Shown here piece by piece: positions 8,942 through 18,378 of a stretch of DNA of 64,000 nucleotides (its first letter is position 1; each line of letters opens with the position of its first letter). Below the pieces are notes generated by a model, which saw only the letters and a program-made list of their open reading frames with translations, was not told where the DNA came from and made no database searches. The position numbers and the translations under genes are program-made. The DNA comes from Hyphomicrobiales bacterium (GTDB lineage Bacteria > Pseudomonadota > Alphaproteobacteria > Rhizobiales > Xanthobacteraceae): positions 1 through 64,000 of the forward strand of contig JAFKKM010000026.1 of NCBI GenBank assembly GCA_017305555.1. Direction: 5' to 3'.

Positions 8942-10038
8942 GCTCCGAACTCCGCTTCGATGGCCGTCAGCGGTAGTCGCAGCAACCGGCCGGCGCCCTT
9001 CGCCAAAACATAGAGCGCATCGCCGGCCTCGACGGCGGCGACGACGCCGTGGTTACGGCCATCCACCCGGCTATGCAGCGAATAGCGCGGCACACAATCG
9101 GCGTTCAGCCGAATAACGAGACCGTAGGAACGCGGCGGCGCCCATGGCTTGACGACACCCATCGTCTTGAGATGCGCGCCTTGCATCGGCTCGCGAAACG
9201 AATTTCCGGAATTGAGACGCGGCGCGACCCAGAACTCCGGATCGATCTCCTGCATCATCCGCCGGCGATAGGCATTCTCGCGCAACACGAATTCGACCAG
9301 TTGGGTCCGACCGGTGAAGGCTGTGAGCCAAAAGCCACCCCCCGCCGCCGGACAAAGCCGCGACGGGTACACCGGCAGATTATCGAGCGGCGAACGGCCC
9401 GCGCCCTTCGTTCCGACCATGAGCAGCCGATGACGCCAGCTCTCGCTGACAATCGCGTCGCTACCGGAGGCGGCAATGCCAAAGGCATAGCGAAGTCCGC
9501 TTGCCAACACCTGAACCTGCTTCGACGCAACGTCGATCGACAAGACGCGGCCGCTACGTCCGTGGCTCATCAGGTCGTGTGTCCATTGCGAGGTCGGGTA
9601 TGACGCCGAGCCATCTGTTGCTAATAGGTTGCCCGACAACGCCGCAGTCAGCGCATTTACCGCCGTCATATTCGCGCCGCCGATCGCCACGTCGTTATCG
9701 GCAGGCCCGTTCGCCGCGGAGAAAACACGTATCTCCCGCCCGTCGAGCGCAACCGCCAAGCGGCCGTCAGGCAAGGCACATAGCGCCGTCACCTCGCGAT
9801 CGAAACGCGCGACGACCCGCATCGCATCGCCGACATGACGCAGCACCTCCACGCCATTGGCGATGTAAAGATCCCCCCCGTGACTTGCCAGATCGTTGGG
9901 CTGCGCCAACTCGGCGACGATTTCGGCTCCCTCAAGCATCTGGTTCGGCTTCAACGCGCCGTCGAACGGCGGCACGGTGATCGCGGCACTGCCGCGACCG
10001 AACACGCGATCGGTGAAACCCCTGAGCACGGCGATCAC
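8938..10038 (-). CDS. Stand-alone strictosidine-synthase/SMP-30-like beta-propeller, diverged
   Basis: This 366-residue protein has no signal peptide. It aligns by eye with the propeller domain fused to the permease immediately upstream: SESWRHRLLMV corresponds to AETFGCSIKRYW there, and DNLPVYPSRL to DNLPGYPDNI. The canonical PDN segment, whose Asp/Asn in this family line the central metal site, is PSR here. This copy may therefore be catalytically altered or inactive. It starts at GTG 10038, overlapping the fusion-gene stop by 4 bp, with GGGGGA upstream, and itself overlaps the ATPase gene by 4 bp. Lactone or ester hydrolysis is the family expectation; a structural or sensing role is equally possible. 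Confidence 0.75.
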   Translation of the reverse strand: MIAVLRGFTDRVFGRGSAAITVPPFDGALKPNQMLEGAEIVAELAQPNDLASHGGDLYIANGVEVLRHVGDAMRVVARFDREVTALCALPDGRLAVALDGREIRVFSAANGPADNDVAIGGANMTAVNALTAALSGNLLATDGSASYPTSQWTHDLMSHGRSGRVLSIDVASKQVQVLASGLRYAFGIAASGSDAIVSESWRHRLLMVGTKGAGRSPLDNLPVYPSRLCPAAGGGFWLTAFTGRTQLVEFVLRENAYRRRMMQEIDPEFWVAPRLNSGNSFREPMQGAHLKTMGVVKPWAPPRSYGLVIRLNADCVPRYSLHSRVDGRNHGVVAAVEAGDALYVLAKGAGRLLRLPLTAIEAEFGA

Positions 10039-12152
10039 GATTGCTTCCCCCAGCGTCGATCATATTGCACGAAATCGGGATCGGCGTTCGCAAGCTTGTA
10101 GCGTCCAATCCGATTGTTGGAGATGCCGCCGAGATAGAGATGCCCGCGGTGCTCGCGCATCGACGTGATCATCGGATGGTTGACGCCCTTGAGATCCCAG
10201 AACGACTCGAGGATTTCGCCCTTCTCATTGAATTTGACAACGCAGCCGGTGTTGATGTTCGGGAATAGCCATTCATCGACCGGCAGCCGCTTGCCCATGC
10301 GCTTGCGGAAGCCGGGCATCCGCCAGGCGAGATCGAGCGCTGGCGAACGCATTCCAACCAGCGCCAGCCAGTAGTTCCCGTCGGACGCGAGATTGATGTT
10401 GTCGGGATAGCCCGGCAGGTTGTCCATCACCACTTCGACCTTGCCCTTGTTAGGACCGTCGAACCAGTAGCGCTTGATCGAGCAGCCGAACGTCTCGGCG
10501 AACAGGATCGACTGCCCATCGCTGGCGATGCAAATGCCGTTCGGAAACTTCAGCCCCCGCAACACCGTGTGTGTCGTGCCCTTGTTGGGATCGTAGCAGA
10601 TGATCCGGCCGTTGCCGCGCGCTTCGAGACCATCCACCGGCCATTCGTGCATCTCGTAGCGCACGGTCGCCTCGGAAAAGAAGATGCGGCCATCGTCAGC
10701 GATGTCGAGATCGTCCGCCAGCCGCAGCCGGCTGTCGTCGTTCACCGAATAGAGACTGCGGTTGGTTTCGTCGGTCGCCTTTTCAATCTTGCGGTCCGGC
10801 GTAATCCGATACAGTCCCATGCCGCCGATGCAGCAATAGAGGTTGTCCTGCCGGTCGAAAGCCATTCCCAGCGGTTGGCCACCGATATGCGCGTAGACCT
10901 CCATCGTCTGATAGTCGGGTGCAAGGAAGCGGATGATGTCACCATGCCGCGATCCGGCATACAGATTATCGTGCCGGTCGAGGATGACATCCTCCGGCGC
11001 CTCGATACGTCCCTCCCCGATCAAGGTGACGTCACGCAGCTTGTCGTTCTGCTCGAACGGACCGCCCTTGCCGACCTCCGTTGAGGGTGGCGGCGGCAGG
11101 AAGTGATAGGTCGGACTAACGTAAACTTTACTGATGATACGGGTGCGGTTCTTCAGCCAGCGAATATCGACGATGGCTGCAACCAGCAGAATGGACGCCA
11201 GCACCATTCGATTGAAGCCGCCGCGCACGCCCAGCGTGGTCAGGCCGTTGGTCACCAGCAGCACGATCAGCGTTCCAGCCAGCGCTTTCGCAACCGATCC
11301 GTTGCCGCCGCCAAGCGTGATGCCGCCCAGCACCGTCGCCGTCAGAACGGTGACTTCAAGACCGACGCCGACGTCGCCGCCGACGGTCCCGAGGCGCGCC
11401 GCGAAGAACAGCGCGCCGGTCGCGGTCAGCGCGCCGCTTGCGACATAGCACAGCGCAATGGTTCGACGCACGGCAATGCCGGAGTTGTAGGCGGAGCGCC
11501 GCGAGCCGCCGATCGCGGTGATGTGCCAACCCGGCCGCATCCGCGTCATGAAGATATGCCCGAAAATCGCGACGATAAGATAGACGAGCGCAACGCTGGG
11601 AATGCCGAACACATTCCCCATTCCGATGAAATCCCACGACGGGAAATCGGGAAGAGCCGATGCGATCTTCACCGAATTGCCGAACAACAGCAGATCATAG
11701 GCCGAGCGATAGATGATCAGTGTGATCAGCGTCGTGATGAAGGCGCGCAATCGGAGATAGCCGATCAGGAATCCATTGACCGCGCCGAGCAGCGCGCCGC
11801 AAACGACGGTGGCGACTACGACGGCAGGCACCGGCCAATTCAGGATGTTGAGGCAATACAGCGCGCAGAAATCGCACAGCGCGAACATCGACCCGACCGA
11901 CAGATCGATGCCTCCGACAATAACGACAAGCGCCATGCCGAGCACGACGAAGCCGACCTCGCCGGCCTGACGCGCGGTATCCGAAAGCGCAGCCGGCGTG
12001 AAGAAATTGTCGATCAGCCCGCTCAACGCGAAAGCGACGACAATGAGGACGATGACGGGAATGGCCGTCTCGGTCCAGCGTTTGGACAAGATTTCGCCGA
12101 GCAAATGGTCCGGCCAGTAACGCGCCTTCAGTCGGACAAGGGTTTCCTGCAT
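10035..12152 (-). CDS. Fusion: ribose-type ABC permease plus strictosidine-synthase-like beta-propeller
   Basis: This is one continuous frame of 705 residues. Residues 1-340 are an RbsC-type permease with about eight to ten membrane segments and the family signature GGIDLSVGS. A proline-rich linker (FLPPPPSTEVG) follows, and then residues 370-705 form a propeller of the strictosidine synthase/APMAP type, with the hallmarks KFPNGI, AETFGCSIKRYW and LPGYPDNI. Such propellers often hydrolyse lactones or esters. RbsC permeases normally end in the cytoplasm, so the enzyme should sit at the inner exit of the channel. ATG 12152 is chosen over an upstream TTG at 12197, although the ribosome site is weak. 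The gene is coupled by overlap to the stand-alone propeller and ATPase genes. Confidence 0.88.
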   Translation of the reverse strand: MQETLVRLKARYWPDHLLGEILSKRWTETAIPVIVLIVVAFALSGLIDNFFTPAALSDTARQAGEVGFVVLGMALVVIVGGIDLSVGSMFALCDFCALYCLNILNWPVPAVVVATVVCGALLGAVNGFLIGYLRLRAFITTLITLIIYRSAYDLLLFGNSVKIASALPDFPSWDFIGMGNVFGIPSVALVYLIVAIFGHIFMTRMRPGWHITAIGGSRRSAYNSGIAVRRTIALCYVASGALTATGALFFAARLGTVGGDVGVGLEVTVLTATVLGGITLGGGNGSVAKALAGTLIVLLVTNGLTTLGVRGGFNRMVLASILLVAAIVDIRWLKNRTRIISKVYVSPTYHFLPPPPSTEVGKGGPFEQNDKLRDVTLIGEGRIEAPEDVILDRHDNLYAGSRHGDIIRFLAPDYQTMEVYAHIGGQPLGMAFDRQDNLYCCIGGMGLYRITPDRKIEKATDETNRSLYSVNDDSRLRLADDLDIADDGRIFFSEATVRYEMHEWPVDGLEARGNGRIICYDPNKGTTHTVLRGLKFPNGICIASDGQSILFAETFGCSIKRYWFDGPNKGKVEVVMDNLPGYPDNINLASDGNYWLALVGMRSPALDLAWRMPGFRKRMGKRLPVDEWLFPNINTGCVVKFNEKGEILESFWDLKGVNHPMITSMREHRGHLYLGGISNNRIGRYKLANADPDFVQYDRRWGKQS

Positions 12153-12248
12153 TGCACGTCCCGAGGACAGTCGCGAAGGTGTTCGCGGATAGAGCAATAT
12201 GGATGGCGTCCGTTCTGCGCGAACGCCATCCGATGGGGACGTGTCAGC

Positions 12249-13268
12249 CTACTTCTTGAGGTCGCTGAGATTCCAACACGCGGTATCCGAGTCCGCGTTA
12301 TCCTTGGTGATGTTGGTCAACGTCGTATAGATCGATCCCTTCGCATCGCCCGGCTTCACACCCGACGATAGCAGCCACTTGATCATGCCGGCCATGTCGG
12401 CGGCCTGGGTCGGCACGTCGTAGCTGACATTGAGATCGAACGCGCCCGACTTGACCAACTCGCAAGCGCCTTTGCGCTCACCGCCGCCGGAGGTCGCAAG
12501 AAACACTTTGCCAGTCAGCCCGGCTTCCTTCACCGCGGCCGCAGTGCCGATGTCCATGCCGTCCCAGAAGCCGATGATGCCGCACAGGTCCGGATTCTGC
12601 TTGAGCACGGTCTGCGTGATGGCCTTGGCCTTCGCCGCATCCCAATCCGCCGCCTGGCTTGAAACGACCTTGATCTCGGGGTGCTTGGCGAGAACGTTCT
12701 CGACGCCCTTGAGCGTGTAGGCCGAGGTCGCCGCTGACAGCGCGCCTTGCACGATGGCGATCTTGTTGGACTTGCCCTGACACGCCTTGATCACCGCATC
12801 GGCGTTGCGCTCGCCGATCTCGATCCAGTTCGCGCCCACGAAAGCCGCGCTGCGATAGACTGAACCCATGTTGACCTGGATGATGTAGATGCCTTCCTTC
12901 TCGGCACGCTGCATCAGCTTGGCGTAGGTCTGAACGTCGGGATTATGGACAATGATGGCGGCGGGCTTCTCCGAAATCAGCGTCGTCAACGCCTGTGCGC
13001 CCGCGCTGGTGCTCCAGTTCGGATCGCGCACGACCACTTTCACACCGTAAGGTTCAAGCTCTTTCTTGACGCCCGCAAACCAGCCCTCGGTCAAATCGAA
13101 GTTCATGGCGACCGGAAGATAGCCGACGGTCTTGCCTGCAAGCGCCTTCTTGAACGCAGCCTGGAACGGCTCGTCGAGGCCTTGCTGCGCGAACGCCGGC
13201 ATCACCGCAAGCGCCGCGAGGCCGATACCAGCGATACTGCCCGCGACAAGTCCCTTGATGGTCTTCAT
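12249..13268 (-). CDS. Sugar ABC transporter periplasmic binding protein (RbsB-like)
   Basis: This 339-residue protein has a Sec signal peptide (GLAALAVMPAFAQ, cleavage after AFA) and the type 1 periplasmic binding fold of the RbsB/LacI family (KTVGYLPVAMNFDLTEGWFAGVKKE, with the repeat of alternating strands and helices). It delivers a sugar-like ligand to the two RbsC-type permeases encoded on either side. It starts at ATG 13268 behind GGAGGATATCTTC. It lies 44 bp after the first permease gene and 96 bp before the permease-propeller fusion, so it is in the same operon. The ligand is not identifiable; the two lactonase-like propellers hint at a sugar lactone or ester. Confidence 0.9.
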   Translation of the reverse strand: MKTIKGLVAGSIAGIGLAALAVMPAFAQQGLDEPFQAAFKKALAGKTVGYLPVAMNFDLTEGWFAGVKKELEPYGVKVVVRDPNWSTSAGAQALTTLISEKPAAIIVHNPDVQTYAKLMQRAEKEGIYIIQVNMGSVYRSAAFVGANWIEIGERNADAVIKACQGKSNKIAIVQGALSAATSAYTLKGVENVLAKHPEIKVVSSQAADWDAAKAKAITQTVLKQNPDLCGIIGFWDGMDIGTAAAVKEAGLTGKVFLATSGGGERKGACELVKSGAFDLNVSYDVPTQAADMAGMIKWLLSSGVKPGDAKGSIYTTLTNITKDNADSDTACWNLSDLKK

Positions 13269-13312
13269 GAAGATATCCTCCCTATCGTTCTTGTTGCCGT
13301 GTTTGCATCAGG

Positions 13313-14284
13313 TCAAATGTCGCCCTGCTGCGCAGTTTCTTCGTTACGTGGATTGAGGAATGAATCGACCACCACCGACACCAGCAGGACCATGCCCTTG
13401 ATCAGATTTTGTCCCGAGTAGGAGATATCCATGATCGTCATGCCATTGAGCATGGTCCCGATCAGAAGCGTTCCGATGATCACGTTGACCACACCGCCGC
13501 GACCGCCGGACAGACCTATGCCGCCCAGGACGACGACGAGAATCACATCGTAAATCAGCGTCGAATTGAAGATGCGCGTCGGCATACTGTTGACGGATGC
13601 CGCAAGAACAAAGCCGGCGAAACATCCGATCAGCGCCGCAAGCACATATTGCAGGACAATGATGGGTCGGGATGGAATGCCCGTGACCCGCGCGCCATAG
13701 GGATTATCGCCGATCGCGTAAAAATAGGCTCCGATCCGCGTCTGTCGCAAAAGCAATGCGACAACGATGCAGATAACCGCGAAAGCCACGATTGATGTCG
13801 GAATGCCGAGAACGGTCCCTTGACCGAGATGCTCGAACCCGCTCATGCCGGTGCTCCACTGCACCACGTCGAGCTTGAACAGAACCGCCTGACCGAACCC
13901 GGCGAGGAAAATGCCCGTCGCCAGCGTCGCGAACAGTGACGGGACTTCGGCGTAGGCAATCAGCCAACCATTGACGAGACCGAACACCAGCGCCAATGCG
14001 ACCGCCGCTGCCATCGAAACCGGAAGCGAATAGCCGTCCTGGACCATTTGCAGCACCAACCCGGGCGGCACCGCGAGCGCTGCGATCAGCGAAATATCGA
14101 TGCCGCGCCCGATCACGATGAGCGCCATCGCCAGTCCAAGGATCCCCAGAACCGCGACGTTCTGGAGCAGCGTGAGCATATTGTCGGTGGTGGCAAATCC
14201 GGGGAGGAAGATCGCAAAGACAGCGAACAGCACGGCAAAAATCGCGAAAACAACTTCTTGCTGGCCAAGCCGCTTGAGCTTCAT
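13313..14284 (-). CDS. Ribose-type ABC transporter permease (RbsC-like)
   Basis: This 323-residue integral membrane protein has about ten hydrophobic segments and the RbsC signature, here VIGRGIDISL instead of the usual GGIDLSVG. It forms the channel with the second permease, which carries the propeller fusion. It is the first gene of the five-gene minus-strand operon permease, binding protein, permease-propeller, propeller, ATPase. A purine-rich stretch (GAAGAGATGG) precedes ATG 14284. The promoter is expected in the 357-bp gap 14285-14641, where no clear element could be recognised. Unlike its partner it has no C-terminal extension, so the transporter would be a heterodimer with one propeller. 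Confidence 0.9.
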   Translation of the reverse strand: MKLKRLGQQEVVFAIFAVLFAVFAIFLPGFATTDNMLTLLQNVAVLGILGLAMALIVIGRGIDISLIAALAVPPGLVLQMVQDGYSLPVSMAAAVALALVFGLVNGWLIAYAEVPSLFATLATGIFLAGFGQAVLFKLDVVQWSTGMSGFEHLGQGTVLGIPTSIVAFAVICIVVALLLRQTRIGAYFYAIGDNPYGARVTGIPSRPIIVLQYVLAALIGCFAGFVLAASVNSMPTRIFNSTLIYDVILVVVLGGIGLSGGRGGVVNVIIGTLLIGTMLNGMTIMDISYSGQNLIKGMVLLVSVVVDSFLNPRNEETAQQGDI

Positions 14285-14641
14285 CCCACCATCTCTTCGT
14301 TGCTTTTATATCGCCCGGAACACCAACCCTGAGAACCCTGCTTGTAACTCACAGACGTGACGGCCTTGAGCAGGCATCACCTCATTCCGCTGTCGGATCG
14401 GCTTACCAGGGGTTTGTTGCATTCTTCGCGAGAACAACACTACCCCGCATCCTCCGATGACCTGCTACCGATCACGGAGAAGCCAATTCAATTCATGGCG
14501 AACTGATGTCAGTTAATGACAAAAAAAACGACGAGTCAAACCGGACAGTGCGGCCAATACCCGTCTATTGAGCATATGCACCACGAAGAGATTCAGACCC
14601 TTTCTCGAGTATCACTTCCGATACTCCACCCGCCCCGCCGC
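14285..14641. other. Intergenic region between tcuB and the sugar ABC operon
   Basis: This 357-bp gap must hold the promoter of the ABC operon. Apart from the hairpin at 14607-14626 near the tcuB end and an A-rich tract around 14520-14528, no convincing gene, operator or repeat was seen. Short frames in it are shadows without ribosome sites. Confidence 0.5.
14607..14626. other. Perfect inverted repeat downstream of tcuB
   Basis: GAGTATC (14607-14613) and GATACTC (14620-14626) form a 7-bp stem with a 6-nt loop, 15 bp past the tcuB stop. There is no U-run on the minus strand, so it is at best a weak terminator; it could also be an operator for the downstream ABC operon. Confidence 0.4.
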
Positions 14642-15853
14642 TCACTCTCCCCTCGATGCGAGTCTGTTCGGCAACCGCTTTTCGATCGTGTATTTGAGCA
14701 GAGCGGCGGACCTGAATACGCCATGCGCGAACTTGCCGTAAGGCATCGTCAGGAACAGCGCCATCACCGTGCCGAGATGGATCGCCAGCCATAGCGCCAT
14801 GAACTGCGTATCGCGCAACACGAGCAGCGCGAATCCTGTTGCGCTGATCAGGAACAACAACGCGATGAAGCCGCGATCCATGCCATGCTGCCCTCTGTCC
14901 CCATGCTGCGGATCACGACGGACGTTCAACCACAGCAACCCGGCGGGCCCGAACAATAGTCCGACGCCGCCGAGGCTGCCGAGAATGACCGGCAAGCTCA
15001 ACCACGGATACGGTGCTTCCCAGCGGAACAGGTAGTGATAAAGCGTCGCCACACTGGTTGCGGCGAAGCACAGCAGAAAGCCGTAAAGAGTGAACTGGTG
15101 GAAGCGGCGGCGCAACAGCGTGAACCGGTCATCCTCCTCGTTGCACCCCTCCCCGTGTCCACCGCCGAGATATCTCAGGGTGGCAACATCCGAGACCGCT
15201 TCCGCCGTGGCCGGCAAGCGAGCAGCCGCGATTGCGGGCTGATCTTCAATCTCGACTTCACGCGCCGGCGACACCTCGCGCCAGAAGCGCGTCACGCCGA
15301 CGCCCAATGCCAGGATCGCAAACAGAAACACGATGCTGAAGACGACGGCGAGAAAATTATGCGGGAAGATCGCATAGAAATTTCCGGCTAGAGGCGCATG
15401 AATCAGGCGTCCGCTCATCGCCACCGCCAGCATCAGGAACAGCGACAAGCCACCGGCCAGCACCAGCACGACACTCAATCCCGCGCGTCTATACAACCTC
15501 CCCATCGCGCGAGGCCAGGCATAATCCTGATAGGTCTGCACCCGCACCTTCGCCATGGCTTGCGGGACGTTGACCGCGAATTCGTGCGGCGGTGCGTACT
15601 GGCAGGCGTGCAGGCAGGCCCCGCAGTTGTGACAGAGATTGGCGAGATAATGAACGTCAGCCTTGTCGAATTCGAGCCGGCGCGTCATCGCCGGAAACAC
15701 CGCGCAGAAACCTTCACAGTAACGGCACGCGTTGCATATCTGCATCATCCGCGAGACATCCTGCTCGCTAGCCGTCAGCGTCGCTGCCAGTTCGAACGCG
15801 CCATCGCAAGCAGGCTGCGTATCCATCGCGGCCGTATCAGTGCGCGGCGGCAT
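14642..15853 (-). CDS. tcuB: Tricarballylate/citrate utilisation protein TcuB (Fe-S, membrane)
   Basis: This 403-residue protein has two ferredoxin-like cysteine clusters in the N-terminal part ([11 protein letters not shown] and [11 protein letters not shown]) followed by about six membrane segments, the TcuB/CitB layout. TcuB re-oxidises the flavin of TcuA and passes electrons to the membrane quinone pool. ATG 15853 is chosen because AAGGAGGAATTC lies just upstream; a GTG at 15893-15895 lacks this. It overlaps the tcuA stop by 17 bp, so the two are coupled. The transporter tcuC and regulator tcuR known from Salmonella are not nearby. The physiological substrate may be tricarballylate, citraconate-like acids or aconitate-related compounds. 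Confidence 0.9.
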   Translation of the reverse strand: MPPRTDTAAMDTQPACDGAFELAATLTASEQDVSRMMQICNACRYCEGFCAVFPAMTRRLEFDKADVHYLANLCHNCGACLHACQYAPPHEFAVNVPQAMAKVRVQTYQDYAWPRAMGRLYRRAGLSVVLVLAGGLSLFLMLAVAMSGRLIHAPLAGNFYAIFPHNFLAVVFSIVFLFAILALGVGVTRFWREVSPAREVEIEDQPAIAAARLPATAEAVSDVATLRYLGGGHGEGCNEEDDRFTLLRRRFHQFTLYGFLLCFAATSVATLYHYLFRWEAPYPWLSLPVILGSLGGVGLLFGPAGLLWLNVRRDPQHGDRGQHGMDRGFIALLFLISATGFALLVLRDTQFMALWLAIHLGTVMALFLTMPYGKFAHGVFRSAALLKYTIEKRLPNRLASRGE

Positions 15854-17282
15854 AGGCGAATTCCTCCTTGAACTCGGGATGGGTGAAGCCAGCACTTTGC
15901 GCCGCGTTGACGCCGGCGATGCGGCCGAACGCGGTGCCGATGCTCATGCCGACGCCCGCGGTATAACCTTTGCCGAGCACGTTGCCGGCCATCATCTCAC
16001 CCGCCGCGAACAGATTGGCGCTCGGTGCGCCGCCGAAATGCACGGCGGCAGTGTGGTCGGTCCGCATCCCGAGATAGGTGAACGTGATGCCGGGCCGCAG
16101 CGGATAAGCATAAAACGGCGGCGCGTTGATCGGCAGCGCCCAATGAGTCTTGGCGGGTGAAAGTCCATCGGTGCGGCAATCGTCAAGCGTGGTGTGATCG
16201 AATGTGCCGCCGCGACATGCGGCATTGTAAGCGTGCATGGTATCCATGAACGGCGCGGGATCGAGACCGATTTTCTGCGCAAGGTCTTCGAGCGTGTCCG
16301 CGCGCGTCCCCTCGAATACCGGTGGCATGAAGCGGCCGACGGCCTTGCGATCGATGATCGACCACGCCGTCTGTCCGGGTTGCTGTGCGACGAGGCGGCC
16401 CCAGATCGCATAACGCTTTGGCCAGAAGTCCTCGCCTTCGTCGTAGAACCGCTGCCCGTCACGATTGACCACGACCCCCAGCGACACGCAATCGATCCGG
16501 GTGCAGATGCCGCCATCATAAAGCGGCGCGCGGGCATCGATCGCCACGCAGTGCGCCTGGGTGGGATCGCCGATGGTATCGGCTCCGGCATCGATCATGA
16601 ATCTCAACAGCACACCCTGATTGTAGCGTGTGCCGCGAATCAGAAAGTTTTCCGCCGGCCATTCGCCGCGCTCGTTCTGCCCCCAGGCCTCGCGCTGCCA
16701 TCCGAGATTCGACTCGAAGCCGCCGCACGCCAGCACGCAGCTCTTTGCCGTAATGCGCTCGCCCGTTTCAGTGATCGCGGCTCCAAAGCGGCCGTCGACG
16801 ATCTCAAGACTTCTCACCGGCGTCTCATAACGCACCTGGACACCGAGATTCTGCGCGCTGCGATAATAGGCATTCACCAGCGCCTTGCCGCCCCCCATGA
16901 AGAACGCGTTGGTGCGGGCCACATGCAGCGCGCCGGAGAGCGGCGGCTGGAAATGGACGCCATGGCGTCGCATCCATGGCCGGCAGCGCGAGGAATGGCG
17001 GATCACTAGCCGTGCCAGACTTTCACTGGTCAACCCGCCGGTGACTTTCAGGAGATCCTGCCAGAACTCCTGCTCCGGATAGGCCTCGACCAGCACGTCC
17101 TGCGGCTCATCGTGCATACAGCGCAGGTTGCGGACATGCATCGAGTTGCCGCCGCGCCAGGCGCGCGGCGCGGATTCCAGCATCAGAACCGACGCGCCGG
17201 CTTCACGCGCCATCAGCGCCGCGCACAGCGCTGCGTTGCCGCCCCCGATCACCAGAACATCAGGCTCGCCCGACGATGCCAT
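15837..17282 (-). CDS. tcuA: FAD-dependent tricarballylate dehydrogenase TcuA
   Basis: This 481-residue flavoprotein is of the fumarate reductase/succinate dehydrogenase flavoprotein superfamily. The N-terminal [22 protein letters not shown] is the FAD-binding Rossmann motif, and [11 protein letters not shown] and [18 protein letters not shown] are TcuA-like. TcuA oxidises tricarballylate to cis-aconitate, feeding the citric acid cycle. ATG 17282 (MASSGEP) has GGAAGAGG upstream; an in-frame extension to 17387 has no family character. It is followed with a 17-bp overlap by tcuB, and is preceded 153 bp upstream by nirV on the same strand. Substrate specificity is assumed from the TcuA/TcuB pair. 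Confidence 0.9.
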   Translation of the reverse strand: MASSGEPDVLVIGGGNAALCAALMAREAGASVLMLESAPRAWRGGNSMHVRNLRCMHDEPQDVLVEAYPEQEFWQDLLKVTGGLTSESLARLVIRHSSRCRPWMRRHGVHFQPPLSGALHVARTNAFFMGGGKALVNAYYRSAQNLGVQVRYETPVRSLEIVDGRFGAAITETGERITAKSCVLACGGFESNLGWQREAWGQNERGEWPAENFLIRGTRYNQGVLLRFMIDAGADTIGDPTQAHCVAIDARAPLYDGGICTRIDCVSLGVVVNRDGQRFYDEGEDFWPKRYAIWGRLVAQQPGQTAWSIIDRKAVGRFMPPVFEGTRADTLEDLAQKIGLDPAPFMDTMHAYNAACRGGTFDHTTLDDCRTDGLSPAKTHWALPINAPPFYAYPLRPGITFTYLGMRTDHTAAVHFGGAPSANLFAAGEMMAGNVLGKGYTAGVGMSIGTAFGRIAGVNAAQSAGFTHPEFKEEFAYAAAH

Positions 17283-17435
17283 CCAGCCTCTTCCATTTCC
17301 CGCGCAACAGCGCCACGTCTTTGACGACATGTTCTTGATGGCTTGCGGAAAATAGAACTTCAAGCATTTCCTTGCGCGATGGAACATGCATTCCCACGCG
17401 CAACTGCCGCGGCATCGATGAAGACCACCTCGCCT

Positions 17436-18311
17436 CTACAGATGCCCGAACACCTTGCCGGCCGCGCGTTCCGCGATCCACCGCAGGCCCGGCCATGTCT
17501 CCTGCTCGATCACCAGACGAAAGCCGAGATTGGCGGGCGGCACTCCTGCAGCACAACCTCCGCTGCGCGGATCGCGGATGAAGTCGGTCATGTAGGCGCG
17601 GTGTGCGCCCTGCACGACACGGACGCCGCAATTGGTGTTGGTAACCCGTGTGGTGCCGGAGGGCTCGATATCGTGGCGCAGGAAGCAGGTGTCGGTCCAC
17701 TCCCAGACGTTGCCGGCGACATCCCGCAATCCGCGTTCGTTGCGACCGAAGGCGCCGACCGGCTGCGGTGCCAGCAAAGCCGGCCGCTCGCGGCTCGTCT
17801 CCGCCTCGTAACGTGCGATCCAGGCCCGCACCGGGTCGACCGCTTCGGTCACCGGCAAGGCGTCGTCGCTCGCTTTCTCGGCGGCGGCGAACACCCATTC
17901 CTCGTCAGTCGGCAACCGATGCAGCTTGCCAGTGATCCTGGTCATCCACCGCGCGTAAGCGGTCGCGTCACGCCAGTTGACGCCGACCATCGGCATATTG
18001 TCCTTCGTCGACGCCTGCGGAATGCGCGGGCAACCACCATCGTCGACGCAGCGGGCATATTCAGCCGCCGTCACCTGACGGGTCATGATGGCGAGAGAAG
18101 AATCGAGCTTTATCCGACGCAGCGGCGCAGCCACCGGCTTTCCATCGCGGGAGAAATCGCCGGCAACGCGATAGGAAAAATTCTCAGCCTTCAGCGCCGC
18201 GAACTCCTGCGCCGACGGCAGGGTATCGCTCGGCGTCACTGCCGTCATCGCGAAAGGACTTGCCAATGCTGCGGCGGTCAACACCGCCTTGAGCTTCATC
18301 GCCAGCAACAT
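17436..18311 (-). CDS. nirV: NirV, formylglycine-generating-enzyme-like protein associated with NirK
   Basis: This 291-residue protein has an N-terminal hydrophobic signal (LKAVLTAAALASPFAMTA) and the SUMF1/FGE-sulfatase fold, with the signature segments PMVGVNWRDATAYARWM and RDVAGNVWEWTDTCF. NirV genes accompany copper nitrite reductase genes in many denitrifiers; the function is unproven. ATG 18311 is chosen for GGAGGATGGATC upstream, against a later ATG at 18299. It lies 67 bp after nirK and should be co-transcribed with it. The fold alone would suggest oxidation or processing of a partner protein in the periplasm, but the identity as nirV rests on the pairing with nirK. Confidence 0.9.
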   Translation of the reverse strand: MLLAMKLKAVLTAAALASPFAMTAVTPSDTLPSAQEFAALKAENFSYRVAGDFSRDGKPVAAPLRRIKLDSSLAIMTRQVTAAEYARCVDDGGCPRIPQASTKDNMPMVGVNWRDATAYARWMTRITGKLHRLPTDEEWVFAAAEKASDDALPVTEAVDPVRAWIARYEAETSRERPALLAPQPVGAFGRNERGLRDVAGNVWEWTDTCFLRHDIEPSGTTRVTNTNCGVRVVQGAHRAYMTDFIRDPRSGGCAAGVPPANLGFRLVIEQETWPGLRWIAERAAGKVFGHL

Positions 18312-18378
18312 GATCCATCCTCCAAGGGAGGGCTTCAAGGATGTGCGGCCTGCGGACACGCCGCAGGCCGCCTCACCG

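Noticed and set aside
17436..18311. Formylglycine-generating enzyme for a sulfatase
   Set aside because: No sulfatase gene is present, and direct linkage to nirK identifies it as nirV.
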